Translations under genes and position numbers: made by a program | In this document: in pieces, positions 52,339-61,481 of the stretch | Layout of the letters: each line of letters starts with the position of its first letter | Numbering within the stretch: the stretch's first letter is position 1 | Assembly (NCBI GenBank): GCA_041725935.1 | Contig: JBGRQD010000007.1 | Location: 1-64,000 of the forward strand | Direction of reading: 5' to 3' | From: Marivita sp041725935 | Lineage (GTDB): Bacteria; Pseudomonadota; Alphaproteobacteria; Rhodobacterales; Rhodobacteraceae | DNA length: 64,000 bases | Notes under the pieces: model-generated | What the model was told of the DNA's origin: nothing | The model's input: the letters and a program-made list of their open reading frames with translations, nothing else | The model's database searches: none

Positions 52339-53073
52339 TCACAACCGCCGCTCAAGGCTCGCGGCGTCTGCGATCATCTCCGTTACCAAGTCCACCATCC
52401 CGTCGCGATCTGGTCGGTGCGCTATCCTCGTTCTGTGCGCCGCATATGCAGGCAGGGCCTGTGCAACGGCAGCGCTTATCGCGGCAAACCGAATTTGGTC
52501 AAAACCCACCGATTCGCTGCCAAGCTGCTGTGCCGTCCTCGGCGAGAATACCGGCGCAAGCGTCAATCTGTCTTGCGACAAAGCTGCCCGAGTGGCGTCG
52601 GTAAATGGCTTAAGCCGTTGAGTATATAGGACTGCGTCCGATGTTTCCACGCCAGCCGAAGTCAGCTGCCGCGCGATATCCCCGATGGCGATCTCACCGC
52701 GGAGGTGCAGCAAAGGGCCCTTAAAGCCATGGCTCAGTACATGCGCAATCACCTGGTCTGCTGTCCCCCCTGCAATTTCTGTCCTGAACCCCAATGCACG
52801 AGCCGCCTTGCCCGTTGCCGTCCCGACCGCAATGGCGGGAACATCCAGAACACGCCCATCAAGGGCCATATACGCATCTAGAGCGTTCGCAGAGGTAAAG
52901 ATCAACCCGGTCACGCCCTCAAGATCGGGCAAAGGACCGGTGACGTGGATTGTCAGAAGCGGATTGATCAAAATATCAACAGCATCCCGCGCCTGCGACG
53001 GCAACGCCGACAGGAATGCCTCTGACGACGCCTGCGGGCGCGTCAAAAGCAGAAGGGGGCGTGGAGCAGCCAT
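52339..53073 (-). CDS. hemD: uroporphyrinogen-III synthase
   Basis: This is a 244-residue enzyme that closes hydroxymethylbilane to uroporphyrinogen III in haem synthesis. PLLLLTRPQASSEAF, GVTGLIFTSANALDAYMAL and AIAVGTATGKAARALGF are conserved, and SDAVLYTQRLKPF lies in the second domain. Overall sequence conservation is low in this family. ATG 53073 is chosen; longer in-frame starts run into the divergent tsaD gene. Confidence 0.85.
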   Translation of the reverse strand: MAAPRPLLLLTRPQASSEAFLSALPSQARDAVDILINPLLTIHVTGPLPDLEGVTGLIFTSANALDAYMALDGRVLDVPAIAVGTATGKAARALGFRTEIAGGTADQVIAHVLSHGFKGPLLHLRGEIAIGDIARQLTSAGVETSDAVLYTQRLKPFTDATRAALSQDRLTLAPVFSPRTAQQLGSESVGFDQIRFAAISAAVAQALPAYAAHRTRIAHRPDRDGMVDLVTEMIADAASLERRL

Positions 53074-53119
53074 GGCGTCCGGTGTTGTTGTGAGCAGCAC
53101 CCAAGGGTGGTAACTGCTG

Positions 53120-53137
53120 CGTTGCAAGGGTGCAACG
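53120..53137. promoter_or_regulatory. hairpin upstream of tsaD
   Basis: CGTTGCA and TGCAACG form a perfect 7-bp stem around AGGG, 9 bp before the tsaD start codon, in the 73-bp gap shared with hemD. It could affect translation of tsaD or be an operator for the divergent pair. Confidence 0.4.
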
Positions 53138-53146
53138 GAAAGTCTG

Positions 53147-54217
53147 ATGAGCCACGACATCACCGTTCTTGGACTGGAAAGCAGTTGTGACGACACCGCG
53201 GCCGCCGTTTTGTGCGGGCGCGAGATCCTGTCTTCTGTCGTGGCGGACCAGACCGCCTTGCATGCGGCTTACGGCGGTGTCGTGCCCGAGATTGCGGCGC
53301 GCGCCCATGCCGAAAAGCTGGACCTGTGCATCGAAGGCGCCCTGTCTGACGCGGGCAAATCGCTGTCCGACATCGACGCCATTGCGGTCACCGCCGGCCC
53401 GGGTTTGATCGGCGGCGTGCTGTCCGGCGTGATGATGGCCAAGGGTCTGAGCGCTGCAACCGGCAAGCCGCTGATCGGGGTCAACCACCTTGCCGGACAT
53501 GCGCTGACCCCGCGTCTGACCGATGGCTTGGACTATCCCTACCTCATCCTTCTGGTGTCGGGCGGGCATTGCCAATTCCTGCGAGTCGACGGTCCAACCT
53601 CGTTTTCCCGGTTGGGCAGCACCATTGATGACGCGCCCGGCGAAGCGTTCGACAAGACAGCGCGCCTTTTGGGCTTGCCGCAACCGGGTGGTCCCTCGGT
53701 CGAGCAAAGTGCCCTGTCGGGCATCGAAACCCGCTTTGCCTTTCCGCGTCCTCTGCTGGACCGACCCGGATGTGACCTGTCGTTTTCAGGTCTCAAGACA
53801 GCCTTGCTGCGCCAGCGCGATCAGCTTGTGTCGGATCAGGGCGGGCTGCATCCGCAGGATATCAGCGACCTCTGCGCCGGGTTTCAGGCCGCCATCCGCG
53901 ATGTTCTGGTCGAGAAATCGCACAGGGCGTTGCGGGCCTGCGACGGGATCACCGGATTTGCCGTTGCAGGTGGTGTCGCCGCCAACACACAGCTTCGGGC
54001 AGCGTTAGAGACACTTTCGGCGGATCACGATATACCGTTTGTCGCGCCGCCACTGGCCTTATGCACCGACAACGCCGCGATGATCGCCTTTGCCGGGGCC
54101 GAGAAATTCGCGGCAGAGGGTGCGGATGATCTGACACTGTCCGCCCGCCCGCGATGGCCGCTCGACACCCGGTCGCCATCTGCCTTGGGCAGTGGAAAGA
54201 AAGGGGCCAAGGCGTGA
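53147..54217 (+). CDS. tsaD: tRNA threonylcarbamoyladenosine synthase subunit TsaD
   Basis: This is a 356-residue ASKHA-fold protein. It transfers the threonylcarbamoyl group to adenosine 37 of ANN-decoding tRNAs, with TsaB and TsaE. The metal-binding HxxxH is in GVNHLAGHAL, and ITVLGLESSCDDTAAA opens the fold. GPGLIGGVLSGV and LLVSGGHCQ bind nucleotide. The start has GGAAAG upstream. First gene of a tight plus-strand operon. Confidence 0.96.
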   Translation: MSHDITVLGLESSCDDTAAAVLCGREILSSVVADQTALHAAYGGVVPEIAARAHAEKLDLCIEGALSDAGKSLSDIDAIAVTAGPGLIGGVLSGVMMAKGLSAATGKPLIGVNHLAGHALTPRLTDGLDYPYLILLVSGGHCQFLRVDGPTSFSRLGSTIDDAPGEAFDKTARLLGLPQPGGPSVEQSALSGIETRFAFPRPLLDRPGCDLSFSGLKTALLRQRDQLVSDQGGLHPQDISDLCAGFQAAIRDVLVEKSHRALRACDGITGFAVAGGVAANTQLRAALETLSADHDIPFVAPPLALCTDNAAMIAFAGAEKFAAEGADDLTLSARPRWPLDTRSPSALGSGKKGAKA

Positions 54218-55170
54218 TCGGCATCATGGGCGCCGGGGCGTTCGGCACCGCGCTGGCCATTGCCCTGGCCAAGACAGGGCAGCCCGTGACGCTATGGTGC
54301 CGCAACCCCGATCAGGCGCAGGACATGGCCGATTTGCGCTGTAACAGAGCCTATCTTCCGGACGCTCCGTTCCCAGAAACCATCGAGATCACGCAGGACA
54401 TCGACCGGATCACCAGCGGGACCGCGTTGCTTGTCGCTGTGCCGCTGCAATCCATGCGGTCCGCCGTGGCGCAGCTGGGTCGCATCGACACGCCCCTTGT
54501 CGCGTGCTGCAAGGGCATCGAATTGACCACCGGTCTTGGCCCGACCCGCGTTCTTGAAGACGCGCTGCCCGGCGTCACCACAGCAATCCTCACTGGCCCG
54601 AGCTTTGCAGCGGATATTGCCATCGGTCGGCCCACCGCCCTGACACTCGCCTGTGCAGACGCGCGGACCGGAGCCGCGCTGCAAACCACGCTGACCACTC
54701 CGACCCTGCGGCTTTACCGGACAACGGACACCATTGGGGCAGAGCTGGGCGGCGCGTTGAAAAACGTCATGGCCATCGCCTGCGGCGCAGTCATCGGCGC
54801 GGGTCTGGGAGACAGCGCACGGGCGGCAACCATGACCCGAGGCTTTGCAGAAATGCAAAGGATTGGAGCGGTTTTCGGTGCACGTACCGACACTCTTGCA
54901 GGGCTATCGGGTCTCGGAGACCTCGCCCTGACCTGCACCTCGGACCTGTCGCGCAATTACCGGCTTGGGCTGTCGCTGGCCCGGGAGAAAAAGTTCGACG
55001 CAACGATCACCGTCGAAGGTGCCGCAACGGCCAGCGCCATGTCAGCGATCGCGCGTCAGAGGGGTCTTGACCTGCCAATCACCGAAACCGTGACACGGCT
55101 TGTTGAGGGTTCAACGACGATCAAGGATGCCATAGAAACGCTCATGACCCGTCCATTGAAGGAAGAATAG
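54214..55170 (+). CDS. gpsA: glycerol-3-phosphate dehydrogenase [NAD(P)+]
   Basis: This is a 318-residue enzyme making sn-glycerol 3-phosphate for phospholipids. IGIMGAGAFGTALAIALA binds NAD(P), CCKGIELTTG and LTGPSFAADIA are family motifs, and ELGGALKNVMAIACG carries the catalytic lysine. It starts at GTG 54214, overlapping the tsaD stop (GTGA), with AAGGGG upstream. An in-frame ATG at 54154 lies inside tsaD and is rejected. Confidence 0.95.
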   Translation: MIGIMGAGAFGTALAIALAKTGQPVTLWCRNPDQAQDMADLRCNRAYLPDAPFPETIEITQDIDRITSGTALLVAVPLQSMRSAVAQLGRIDTPLVACCKGIELTTGLGPTRVLEDALPGVTTAILTGPSFAADIAIGRPTALTLACADARTGAALQTTLTTPTLRLYRTTDTIGAELGGALKNVMAIACGAVIGAGLGDSARAATMTRGFAEMQRIGAVFGARTDTLAGLSGLGDLALTCTSDLSRNYRLGLSLAREKKFDATITVEGAATASAMSAIARQRGLDLPITETVTRLVEGSTTIKDAIETLMTRPLKEE

Positions 55171-55442
55171 ATGCTCATCGCCCTCATCGCCCGCGACAAA
55201 GCCGGCGCATTGGAAACCCGCAAAGCCAATCGGGACGCTCACTTGGCCTATATCGAGGCAACTGGCGTTGTCGAACAGGCCGGACCCCTGCTGGATGATG
55301 CGGGCGAGATGATCGGATCGCTGGTGGTTCTGGACCTGGCCGACATGGCCACCGCTCAGGACTGGGCCGACAATGACCCCTATGCCAAGGCTGGTCTGTT
55401 CGACAGCGTCGAACTGATCCCGTGGAAACGCGTGATCGGCGG

Positions 55443-55446
<4 letters not shown>
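55171..55446 (+). CDS. YciI-family protein
   Basis: This is a 91-residue ferredoxin-like-fold protein. LIALIARDKAGALETRKANR and HLAYIEATGVVEQAGPLLDD carry the conserved histidine and aspartate of the YciI family. ADMATAQDWADNDPYAKAGL is the typical C-terminal motif. It starts directly after the gpsA stop. The biochemical function of most YciI proteins is unknown. Confidence 0.9.
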
Positions 55447-55862
<416 letters not shown>

Positions 55863-55918
55863 CTTGTTTGGCTTCGGTCTGGGACAGATGCATCTCAGCC
55901 GAAAGGGAGGGTCGGAGA

Positions 55919-56314
55919 ATGCCAATACTTCCAGTGATCGTGGCCGCGCTGGCCGGTTGGGTATTTGGCGCGCTGTGGTACGGCGTCCTGGCAAAACATT
56001 GGATTACTGCGTCGGGGGTCACCACCGATCCAGAAGGCAAGCCGGCCAATCGTAAGAACCCAGTCCCCTACGTGATCAGCATTGTTGCAGCACTGATCGT
56101 GGCGGCGACGATGTATTATGCTTTGGACATGCTTGAGATCGTGACCGTTTCGAAAGGATTTACATCCGGCCTCGGCATTGGAGCCTGTTTCGCCGCGCCA
56201 TGGCTGGCAACCAGCTATGGGTTTGCAGGCAGACCGTTCACATTGACCCTGATTGATGGGGGATACGCGACAATCGGGTCCGGTGTGATCGGGGCGGTGA
56301 TCACCCTGTTCTGA
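55919..56314 (+). CDS. DUF1761 membrane protein
   Basis: This is a 131-residue protein with four hydrophobic segments. ILPVIVAALAGWVFGALWYG with LAKHWITASG is the DUF1761 signature, and LATSYGFAGRPFTLTLIDGG is the second half. GGGAGGG lies upstream of the ATG at 55919; the longer frame from 55823 overlaps the EVE gene. Function is unknown. A hairpin follows the stop. Confidence 0.88.
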   Translation: MPILPVIVAALAGWVFGALWYGVLAKHWITASGVTTDPEGKPANRKNPVPYVISIVAALIVAATMYYALDMLEIVTVSKGFTSGLGIGACFAAPWLATSYGFAGRPFTLTLIDGGYATIGSGVIGAVITLF

Positions 56315-56320
56315 ATAAAT

Positions 56321-56354
56321 ACGGAGGGCTCCGGCCAAAACCGAAACCCTCCGT
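56321..56354 (+). terminator. hairpin after the DUF1761 gene
   Basis: ACGGAGGG pairs perfectly with CCCTCCGT (8 bp), with a small inner CGG/CCG stem. It starts 6 bp after the stop codon. No T run follows. Confidence 0.5.
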
Positions 56355-56483
56355 CCCCGCGCTCCCAAGTCACCACGCGCGTAAACTGAATATGGTCTCG
56401 GTCATCCTGACCGTCCTGATTGTTGTACTCCAGTCCAAGCTGAGAACCAAATCCCAAGTCCGGGGCATTTGTCTCAACTGCAA

Positions 56484-56515
56484 CAGAAAAGGGCGCCCCC
56501 CACGGAACGCCCTTT
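56484..56515 (-). terminator. terminator of the DUF2853 gene
   Basis: AAAGGGCG and CGCCCTTT form a perfect 8-bp stem with a 12-nt loop. Read on the minus strand it is followed by TTCTGTT. It is 23 bp downstream of the DUF2853 stop. Confidence 0.65.
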
Positions 56516-56537
56516 GGCATCGTGATGCGCCTTGGCG

Positions 56538-56879
56538 TCAGCCGTAAACGGCTTCCTTGCCGAAATGCTTGGTCAGCATGTAATAGACCACGGCCCTGTA
56601 CTTGTTGCGCTCGGACTTGCCGTAGGTCTCGATCACCGAATTGATCGCGTCCATGAGTTCGGGGCCATCACTCAGGCCAAGTTTCTTGACCAGGAAATTG
56701 GTCTTGACGGTCTCAAGCTCGGAGGGCTGAGTCCCTGCAACGGTCGATGCGTCGTCGTTATAGATCGCCGGCCCGCACCCGATCGTCACCTTGGTCAGCA
56801 AGTCCATGTCCGGCGCCATGCCGCACTTGTTCTTGAGGTCATCCGCATACTTTGCGATCAAATCGTCTCTCTTACCCAT
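56538..56879 (-). CDS. DUF2853 family protein
   Basis: This is a 113-residue soluble helical protein. It starts MGKRDDLIAKYADDLKNKCG, and DMDLLTKVTIGCGPAIYND is the family hallmark. GGGAGA lies 5 nt before the ATG at 56879; the frame extends to 56975 without another good start. Function is unknown. Two cysteines are present. Confidence 0.88.
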   Translation of the reverse strand: MGKRDDLIAKYADDLKNKCGMAPDMDLLTKVTIGCGPAIYNDDASTVAGTQPSELETVKTNFLVKKLGLSDGPELMDAINSVIETYGKSERNKYRAVVYYMLTKHFGKEAVYG

Positions 56880-57063
56880 CACTGTCTCCCTGTGAAGTCT
56901 TGGTTCCCCGGAGGACCGGCCCCCAACGTGGCGAAAGGTGGCAAAAAGCCCCGTCTCGGGCAACGAAAAATGCAATTTTGCGTCTCAACCTCGCGATTTC
57001 CCTCTGGCATGTGCGCGAAAGTCACTGAATGGTCGCGTCAGTAACTATTGATTGGAGGTACAG

Positions 57064-57483
57064 ATGGGACTTTGGAATTTCGTCAAGACAGCGGGCCGCA
57101 AACTCGTTGGAGCAGAAGAGCTGCCAACGGCAGCCCTTCTTCACAAGGAGGTCGCGGACCTGGGGCTGGACACCAAGGGCGCAGAGATCACGGTCGAAGG
57201 TGACAAGGTTGTCGTCACCGGCGGTGACATGACGCAGGAAGAGCGGGAAAAGGTGATCCTTGCGGTCGGCAACGTGGAAGGTGTGTCTGCCGTCGAGGCC
57301 GACACTGCTGACGAACCGGTGTTCCACACGGTCGAAAAGGGCGACACGCTCTGGGCAATTTCCGCCAAGACGCTGGGCAACGGATCAAAATACAACGCGA
57401 TCTTCGAAGCCAACCGCCCGATGCTCAGCCACCCGGACAAAATCTATCCGGGACAGGTTCTGCGCATTCCGACAGAGGCGTAA
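57064..57483 (+). CDS. kbp: BON-LysM protein, potassium-binding protein Kbp (YgaU) type
   Basis: This is a 139-residue protein. MGLWNFVKTAGRKLVGAEE matches the N-terminus of E. coli Kbp/YgaU. A BON domain (about 27-80; VEGDKVVVTGGDM) and a LysM domain (about 88-136; HTVEKGDTLWAISAKTLG, NRPMLSHPDKIYPGQVLRIP) follow. The E. coli protein binds K+ in the cytoplasm. GGAGG lies 5 nt before the ATG. A strong terminator separates it from the convergent ahcY. Confidence 0.88.
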   Translation: MGLWNFVKTAGRKLVGAEELPTAALLHKEVADLGLDTKGAEITVEGDKVVVTGGDMTQEEREKVILAVGNVEGVSAVEADTADEPVFHTVEKGDTLWAISAKTLGNGSKYNAIFEANRPMLSHPDKIYPGQVLRIPTEA

Positions 57484-57485
57484 CA

Positions 57486-57513
57486 AAAAAGCCCCCGAAA
57501 CCGGGGGCTTTTT
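57486..57513. terminator. bidirectional rho-independent terminator
   Basis: A-tract AAAAA, stem GCCCCCG/CGGGGGC with loop AAAC, then TTTTTCTTT. It lies between kbp and the convergent ahcY stop and should work on both strands. Confidence 0.9.
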
Positions 57514-57515
57514 CT

Positions 57516-58904
57516 TTAGTACCGATAGTGTTCGGGCTTGAACGGGCCTTCGGGTGTGACGCCGATATAGGCCGCTTGTTCCGGGGAAAGTTGTGTCAGC
57601 TTCACACCGATCCGGCCCAGATGAAGGCGGGCGACTTTCTCGTCCAGATGCTTGGGCAGGATGTAGACCTTGTTCTCGTACTGGCCGCCATTCTTCCACA
57701 GCTCGATCTGTGCAAGCACCTGGTTGGTAAAGCTGGCCGACATCACGAAGGACGGATGGCCTGTAGCGTTGCCCAGGTTGAGCAAGCGGCCTTCGGAGAG
57801 CAGGAGGATACGATTGCCCGAGGGCATCTCGATCATGTCCACCTGTTCCTTGATGTTCGTCCACTTGTGATTGCGCAGGCTGGCGACCTGAATTTCGTTG
57901 TCGAAATGGCCGATATTGCCGACGATGGCCATGTCCTTCATCTCGCGCATGTGCTCGATGCGGATCACGTCCTTGTTGCCGGTGGTGGTGATGAAGATGT
58001 CGGCGCTCGAGACAACGTCTTCGAGCAGGACAACCTCGAACCCGTCCATTGCCGCCTGAAGCGCACAGATCGGGTCGGCCTCGGTCACTTTCACACGGGC
58101 ACCGGCACCAGCAAGCGACGCTGCAGAGCCTTTGCCCACATCGCCATAGCCACAGACGACGGCAACCTTTCCCGCCATCATCGTATCGGTGGCGCGGCGG
58201 ATGCCGTCGACCAGCGATTCCTTGCAGCCGTACTTGTTGTCGAATTTCGACTTCGTGACGCTGTCATTCACGTTGATCGCCGGGAACGGCAGCTCGCCGT
58301 TCTTGTGCAGCTCATACAGGCGATGCACACCGGTGGTGGTCTCTTCGGACACGCCCTTGATTGCGTCGCGCGTCTTGGTGAACCAGCCGGGGGTTTGCGC
58401 CATCCGCTTGGCGATCTGCTTCTTGATCACCTCTTCCTCTTCGGATTGAGGCACCGGAATGATCTCTTCACCCGCTTCAGCGCGTGCGCCCAAAAGAACG
58501 TAAAGCGTAGCGTCGCCGCCATCGTCGAGGATCATGTTCGCGCCTTCGGGGAACATGAAGGACTTGTCGAGGTAATCCCAATGCTCTTCAAGCGTCTGGC
58601 CCTTGATCGCAAAGACCGGAACACCCGCCTCGGCAATCGCCGCGGCCGCGTGATCCTGAGTCGAGAAGATGTTACACGACGCCCATCGCACATCGGCGCC
58701 CAAGGCTGTCAGCGTTTCGATCAGAACCGCCGTCTGGATCGTCATATGCAAGGATCCGACGATGCGCGCGCCGGATAGTGGCTTTGCAGCACCGTATTCT
58801 TCGCGCAGCGCAATCAGGCCCGGCATCTCGGTTTCGGCGATGTCCAGTTCCTTGCGACCGTATCCGGCCAGCGCGATGTCCTTGACGATATAATCTTTGG
58901 CCAT
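57516..58904 (-). CDS. ahcY: adenosylhomocysteinase
   Basis: This is a 462-residue NAD-dependent enzyme that hydrolyses S-adenosylhomocysteine, recycling the methyl cycle. GARIVGSLHMTIQTAVLIETL, DDGGDATLY and VCGYGDVGKGSAASLAGAGA (NAD-binding) are present, and the C-terminus ends HYRY as is typical. The insertion common to many bacterial forms is included (about 150-190). ATG 58904 has GGAG upstream. In Rhodobacter relatives this gene also lies near the regA cluster. I see no clear riboswitch in the leader. Confidence 0.96.
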   Translation of the reverse strand: MAKDYIVKDIALAGYGRKELDIAETEMPGLIALREEYGAAKPLSGARIVGSLHMTIQTAVLIETLTALGADVRWASCNIFSTQDHAAAAIAEAGVPVFAIKGQTLEEHWDYLDKSFMFPEGANMILDDGGDATLYVLLGARAEAGEEIIPVPQSEEEEVIKKQIAKRMAQTPGWFTKTRDAIKGVSEETTTGVHRLYELHKNGELPFPAINVNDSVTKSKFDNKYGCKESLVDGIRRATDTMMAGKVAVVCGYGDVGKGSAASLAGAGARVKVTEADPICALQAAMDGFEVVLLEDVVSSADIFITTTGNKDVIRIEHMREMKDMAIVGNIGHFDNEIQVASLRNHKWTNIKEQVDMIEMPSGNRILLLSEGRLLNLGNATGHPSFVMSASFTNQVLAQIELWKNGGQYENKVYILPKHLDEKVARLHLGRIGVKLTQLSPEQAAYIGVTPEGPFKPEHYRY

Positions 58905-59028
58905 TCCCGGCTCTCCACATGTCAACCTTGGTTGGCTGGGCAGTTAGCACGCGGTCACCCTCCGGGCAATGCGCGCCGGTTTACAAGGTCGATTTGGCGC
59001 TCTACCCAAGACAAAAACGAGGCTCCAT

Positions 59029-59625
59029 ATGGCAAAATCACCACGCGCCTGGCAACGGATGCTGTCCGGTCGCAGGCTCGATCTGCTCGATCCGACACCC
59101 GTGGATATCGAGATCGAGGATATCGCGCATGGGCTGGCCTTTGTCGCTCGGTGGAATGGGCAAACTTATGGGGACTATGCCTATTCCGTGGCCGAGCATT
59201 CGCTGCTGGTCGAGACCCTGTTCACCCGGCTCTGCCCCAAGGCCACAGCCGCCGAACGGCTGACCGCGCTTTTGCATGACGCGCCGGAATACGTGATCGG
59301 GGACATGATCTCACCGGTCAAGGCTGCGGTTGGCCCCGGTTACGGCGCTTTGGACGATCGCTTGACGGCGGCGGTTCATATCCGGTTCGGCTTGCCCGCA
59401 GTCACGCCTGCAAAGCTCAAGAAGCAGATCAAGAAGGCAGACCGGATCAGTGCCTGGATGGAAGCAACCCAGATTGCCGGGTTCACCCGTACAGAGGCAG
59501 ACAAGTTCTTTGGCGCGCCCGATCTGGACTTGATTTCAGACCTGTCCATCGTGCTGCGCCCTCCCGTCGAGGTACGGTCCGACTTCACATCGCGGCATGC
59601 CCAACTGATGAGCGACATGCTGTGA
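59029..59625 (+). CDS. HD-domain phosphohydrolase (YfbR-like)
   Basis: This is a 198-residue protein. The HD metal site is visible: SVAEHSLLVETL, then LTALLHDAPEYVIGDMISPV, and ADRISAWMEA. YfbR-type relatives are dNMP 5'-nucleotidases. GAGG lies 6 nt before the ATG. Its stop overlaps the next gene's GTG start. The substrate is not shown. Confidence 0.85.
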   Translation: MAKSPRAWQRMLSGRRLDLLDPTPVDIEIEDIAHGLAFVARWNGQTYGDYAYSVAEHSLLVETLFTRLCPKATAAERLTALLHDAPEYVIGDMISPVKAAVGPGYGALDDRLTAAVHIRFGLPAVTPAKLKKQIKKADRISAWMEATQIAGFTRTEADKFFGAPDLDLISDLSIVLRPPVEVRSDFTSRHAQLMSDML

Positions 59626-60110
59626 TCACAGTTCGGAAAGCCGGTGATCTGGACGCACGCGAGATGGCAGAGCTGTTGGACGCGATCATCCGGAAAGGTG
59701 GCACGACCGCCCATACCGATCCCGTATCCCGGAGCACACTTCTGGACTGGATGCAGCGCGATCCGCAACGATCCGCTTGGCATGTGGCCGAGGACGACGC
59801 CGGGAAAATCCTGGGATTTCAGTTCCTTGAACCACATCCCGACATGCCGTCCGACGCCTGTGATATCGCCACCTTCGTGCGTTTGGGACAAACGGGCCTT
59901 GGGGTGGGATCAAGGCTTTTCGAGGCGTCGAAACAGGCCGCGCGCGATCTGGGCTACCTTTGGATCAACGCCACGATCCGGGCCGATAACAAAGGCGGAT
60001 TGACCTATTACCAAAGCCGTGGGTTCGAGGATTACGCGCGTTACGCCGGTGTAGCGTTGGGGAATGGGCAGCTCGTCGACAGGATCAGCAAGCGCTACGA
60101 TCTGACCTAA
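59622..60110 (+). CDS. GNAT-family N-acetyltransferase
   Basis: This is a 162-residue acetyltransferase. VRLGQTGLGVGSRLFEASKQ is the acetyl-CoA loop, and GLTYYQSRGFEDYARY the C-terminal motif of the family. It starts at GTG overlapping the previous stop, so the pair is coupled. It ends overlapping the convergent regA stop by 4 bp. The acceptor is unknown. Confidence 0.88.
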   Translation: MITVRKAGDLDAREMAELLDAIIRKGGTTAHTDPVSRSTLLDWMQRDPQRSAWHVAEDDAGKILGFQFLEPHPDMPSDACDIATFVRLGQTGLGVGSRLFEASKQAARDLGYLWINATIRADNKGGLTYYQSRGFEDYARYAGVALGNGQLVDRISKRYDLT

Positions 60111-60661
60111 CGCGGCGAGCGTTTAGCGAGGATGCGCTGCAGAGTGCGGCGGTGCATGTTCAGTCTGCGGGCCGTTTCCGACACGTTGCGATCACAAAGC
60201 TCGTAAACGCGCTGAATATGTTCCCAGCGGACGCGATCCGCGCTCATCGGGTTCTCGGGCGGAGGCGGAAGATCATCCCCTTTGGCCAGCAGCGCGTTGG
60301 TGATGTCCGTCGCATCGGCGGGTTTTGACAGGTAGTCGGTTGCCCCGATCTTGACCGCAGCCACGGCAGTGGCAATCGCGCCGTAGCCTGTCAGGACAAC
60401 CACCCGGCTATCGGGGCGCTTTTCACGGATCACTTCTACCACGTCGAGCCCGTTTCCATCTTCCAGCCGAAGATCGACAACTGCATAGGCCGGGGGGCGC
60501 GCGGTGGCGATTGCAGAACCGGCCGTCACGGATTGCGCCATCTCCACCTCGAAACCGCGCTTCTCCATGGCCTTGGCCAACCGACGCAGAAAGGGCTCGT
60601 CGTCATCAACCAGGAGGAGGCTCTTGTCGTCGCCAAGATCGTCTGTGATGCGCTCGCTCAC
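60107..60661 (-). CDS. regA: redox response regulator RegA (PrrA/ActR)
   Basis: This is a 184-residue regulator. The receiver domain has the acidic pocket LLVDDDEPF, the phospho-acceptor Asp63 in VVDLRLEDG, and the lysine in LSKPAD. After a proline-rich linker (DDLPPPPENP), the C-terminal Fis-type helix-turn-helix is ETARRLNMHRRTLQRIL. RegA controls respiration, carbon and nitrogen genes with oxygen. The start is GTG with GGGAGG 8 nt upstream. It faces away from regB, with senC between them. Confidence 0.96.
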   Translation of the reverse strand: MSERITDDLGDDKSLLLVDDDEPFLRRLAKAMEKRGFEVEMAQSVTAGSAIATARPPAYAVVDLRLEDGNGLDVVEVIREKRPDSRVVVLTGYGAIATAVAAVKIGATDYLSKPADATDITNALLAKGDDLPPPPENPMSADRVRWEHIQRVYELCDRNVSETARRLNMHRRTLQRILAKRSPR

Positions 60662-60740
60662 CGTGGTTCCCTCCCGTCGCGTTCAAGTTATCCACCAGTA
60701 TTACCGGCGAATTTTCCAACATCAACGGACAAATGACCCG

Positions 60741-61364
60741 CTAATTGGCGACGTCAAGAAAGCACGATGTCCGGTCAGCGACCTCTTGAGGGCTCAACTC
60801 GCGGCGGAAGAACTCGACAAACCCGTCCTCCGGCAGGACCAGATAGCTGAAGGTCGAGTGGTCCACGAGATAGTAGTCGTCATCTCCCGGCTGCGCCCTG
60901 AAATAAGTCCGGTAAGCCTGGCTCGCGGCCTTCACCTGTTCTTCGGAACCGGTCAGACCGATCATGTCTTCGTGCAGATTGGCCGCGAAATCTCCCACCA
61001 CTTCCGGCGTGTCGCGTTTGGGATCAACCGAGATGAAAATCGGCGTCACATCATGGCCCTGAGCCTCGAGAAGATCGACGGCCTCTGCGTTGCGCACAGT
61101 GTCGAGCGGGCACACATCCGGGCAGAACGTGTAACCGAAATAGATCAGCGACGGCTGTGTGATCACATCAGCATCAGTCACCGTTTCGCCAGCGGAATTG
61201 ACCAGCGTGAACGGCCCGCCAATGGTGTCAGCCCCGCCTGCAATCTGCGTGTTCCGGCACGATGCGTATTTGTCCCCGCTGTCAACGGGTTTGCTCCAGT
61301 ACCAGACACCGGCAATCAGGGCGACCATTGCCACACCTGCCGAAATCGCTGCCAATCGTACCAT
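60741..61364 (-). CDS. senC: SenC/PrrC, Sco1-type copper chaperone
   Basis: This is a 207-residue membrane-anchored periplasmic protein. One N-terminal hydrophobic segment (LAAISAGVAMVALIAGVWYW) is followed by the thioredoxin fold with copper-binding CPDVC (Cys81, Cys85) and the conserved histidine in LVDHSTFSYLV. It delivers copper to cytochrome oxidase and may relay a redox signal to RegB. GGAGG lies 4 nt before the ATG. It is probably cotranscribed with regA. Confidence 0.95.
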   Translation of the reverse strand: MVRLAAISAGVAMVALIAGVWYWSKPVDSGDKYASCRNTQIAGGADTIGGPFTLVNSAGETVTDADVITQPSLIYFGYTFCPDVCPLDTVRNAEAVDLLEAQGHDVTPIFISVDPKRDTPEVVGDFAANLHEDMIGLTGSEEQVKAASQAYRTYFRAQPGDDDYYLVDHSTFSYLVLPEDGFVEFFRRELSPQEVADRTSCFLDVAN

Positions 61365-61481
61365 GTGACCTCCTTCGCCCCTGCATGAACAAAGCCCTTC
61401 TCATCGGACTTGGCTCGCCTATGCTTTGCTACAGCCGAGGTAAGGATTTTGAAATCCGGGGCAAGAGGCGAAAGGGCGCAG

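Noticed and set aside
58905..59028. S-adenosylhomocysteine riboswitch before ahcY
   Set aside because: No convincing conserved core or pseudoknot can be seen in this short leader; a covariance-model search would decide.
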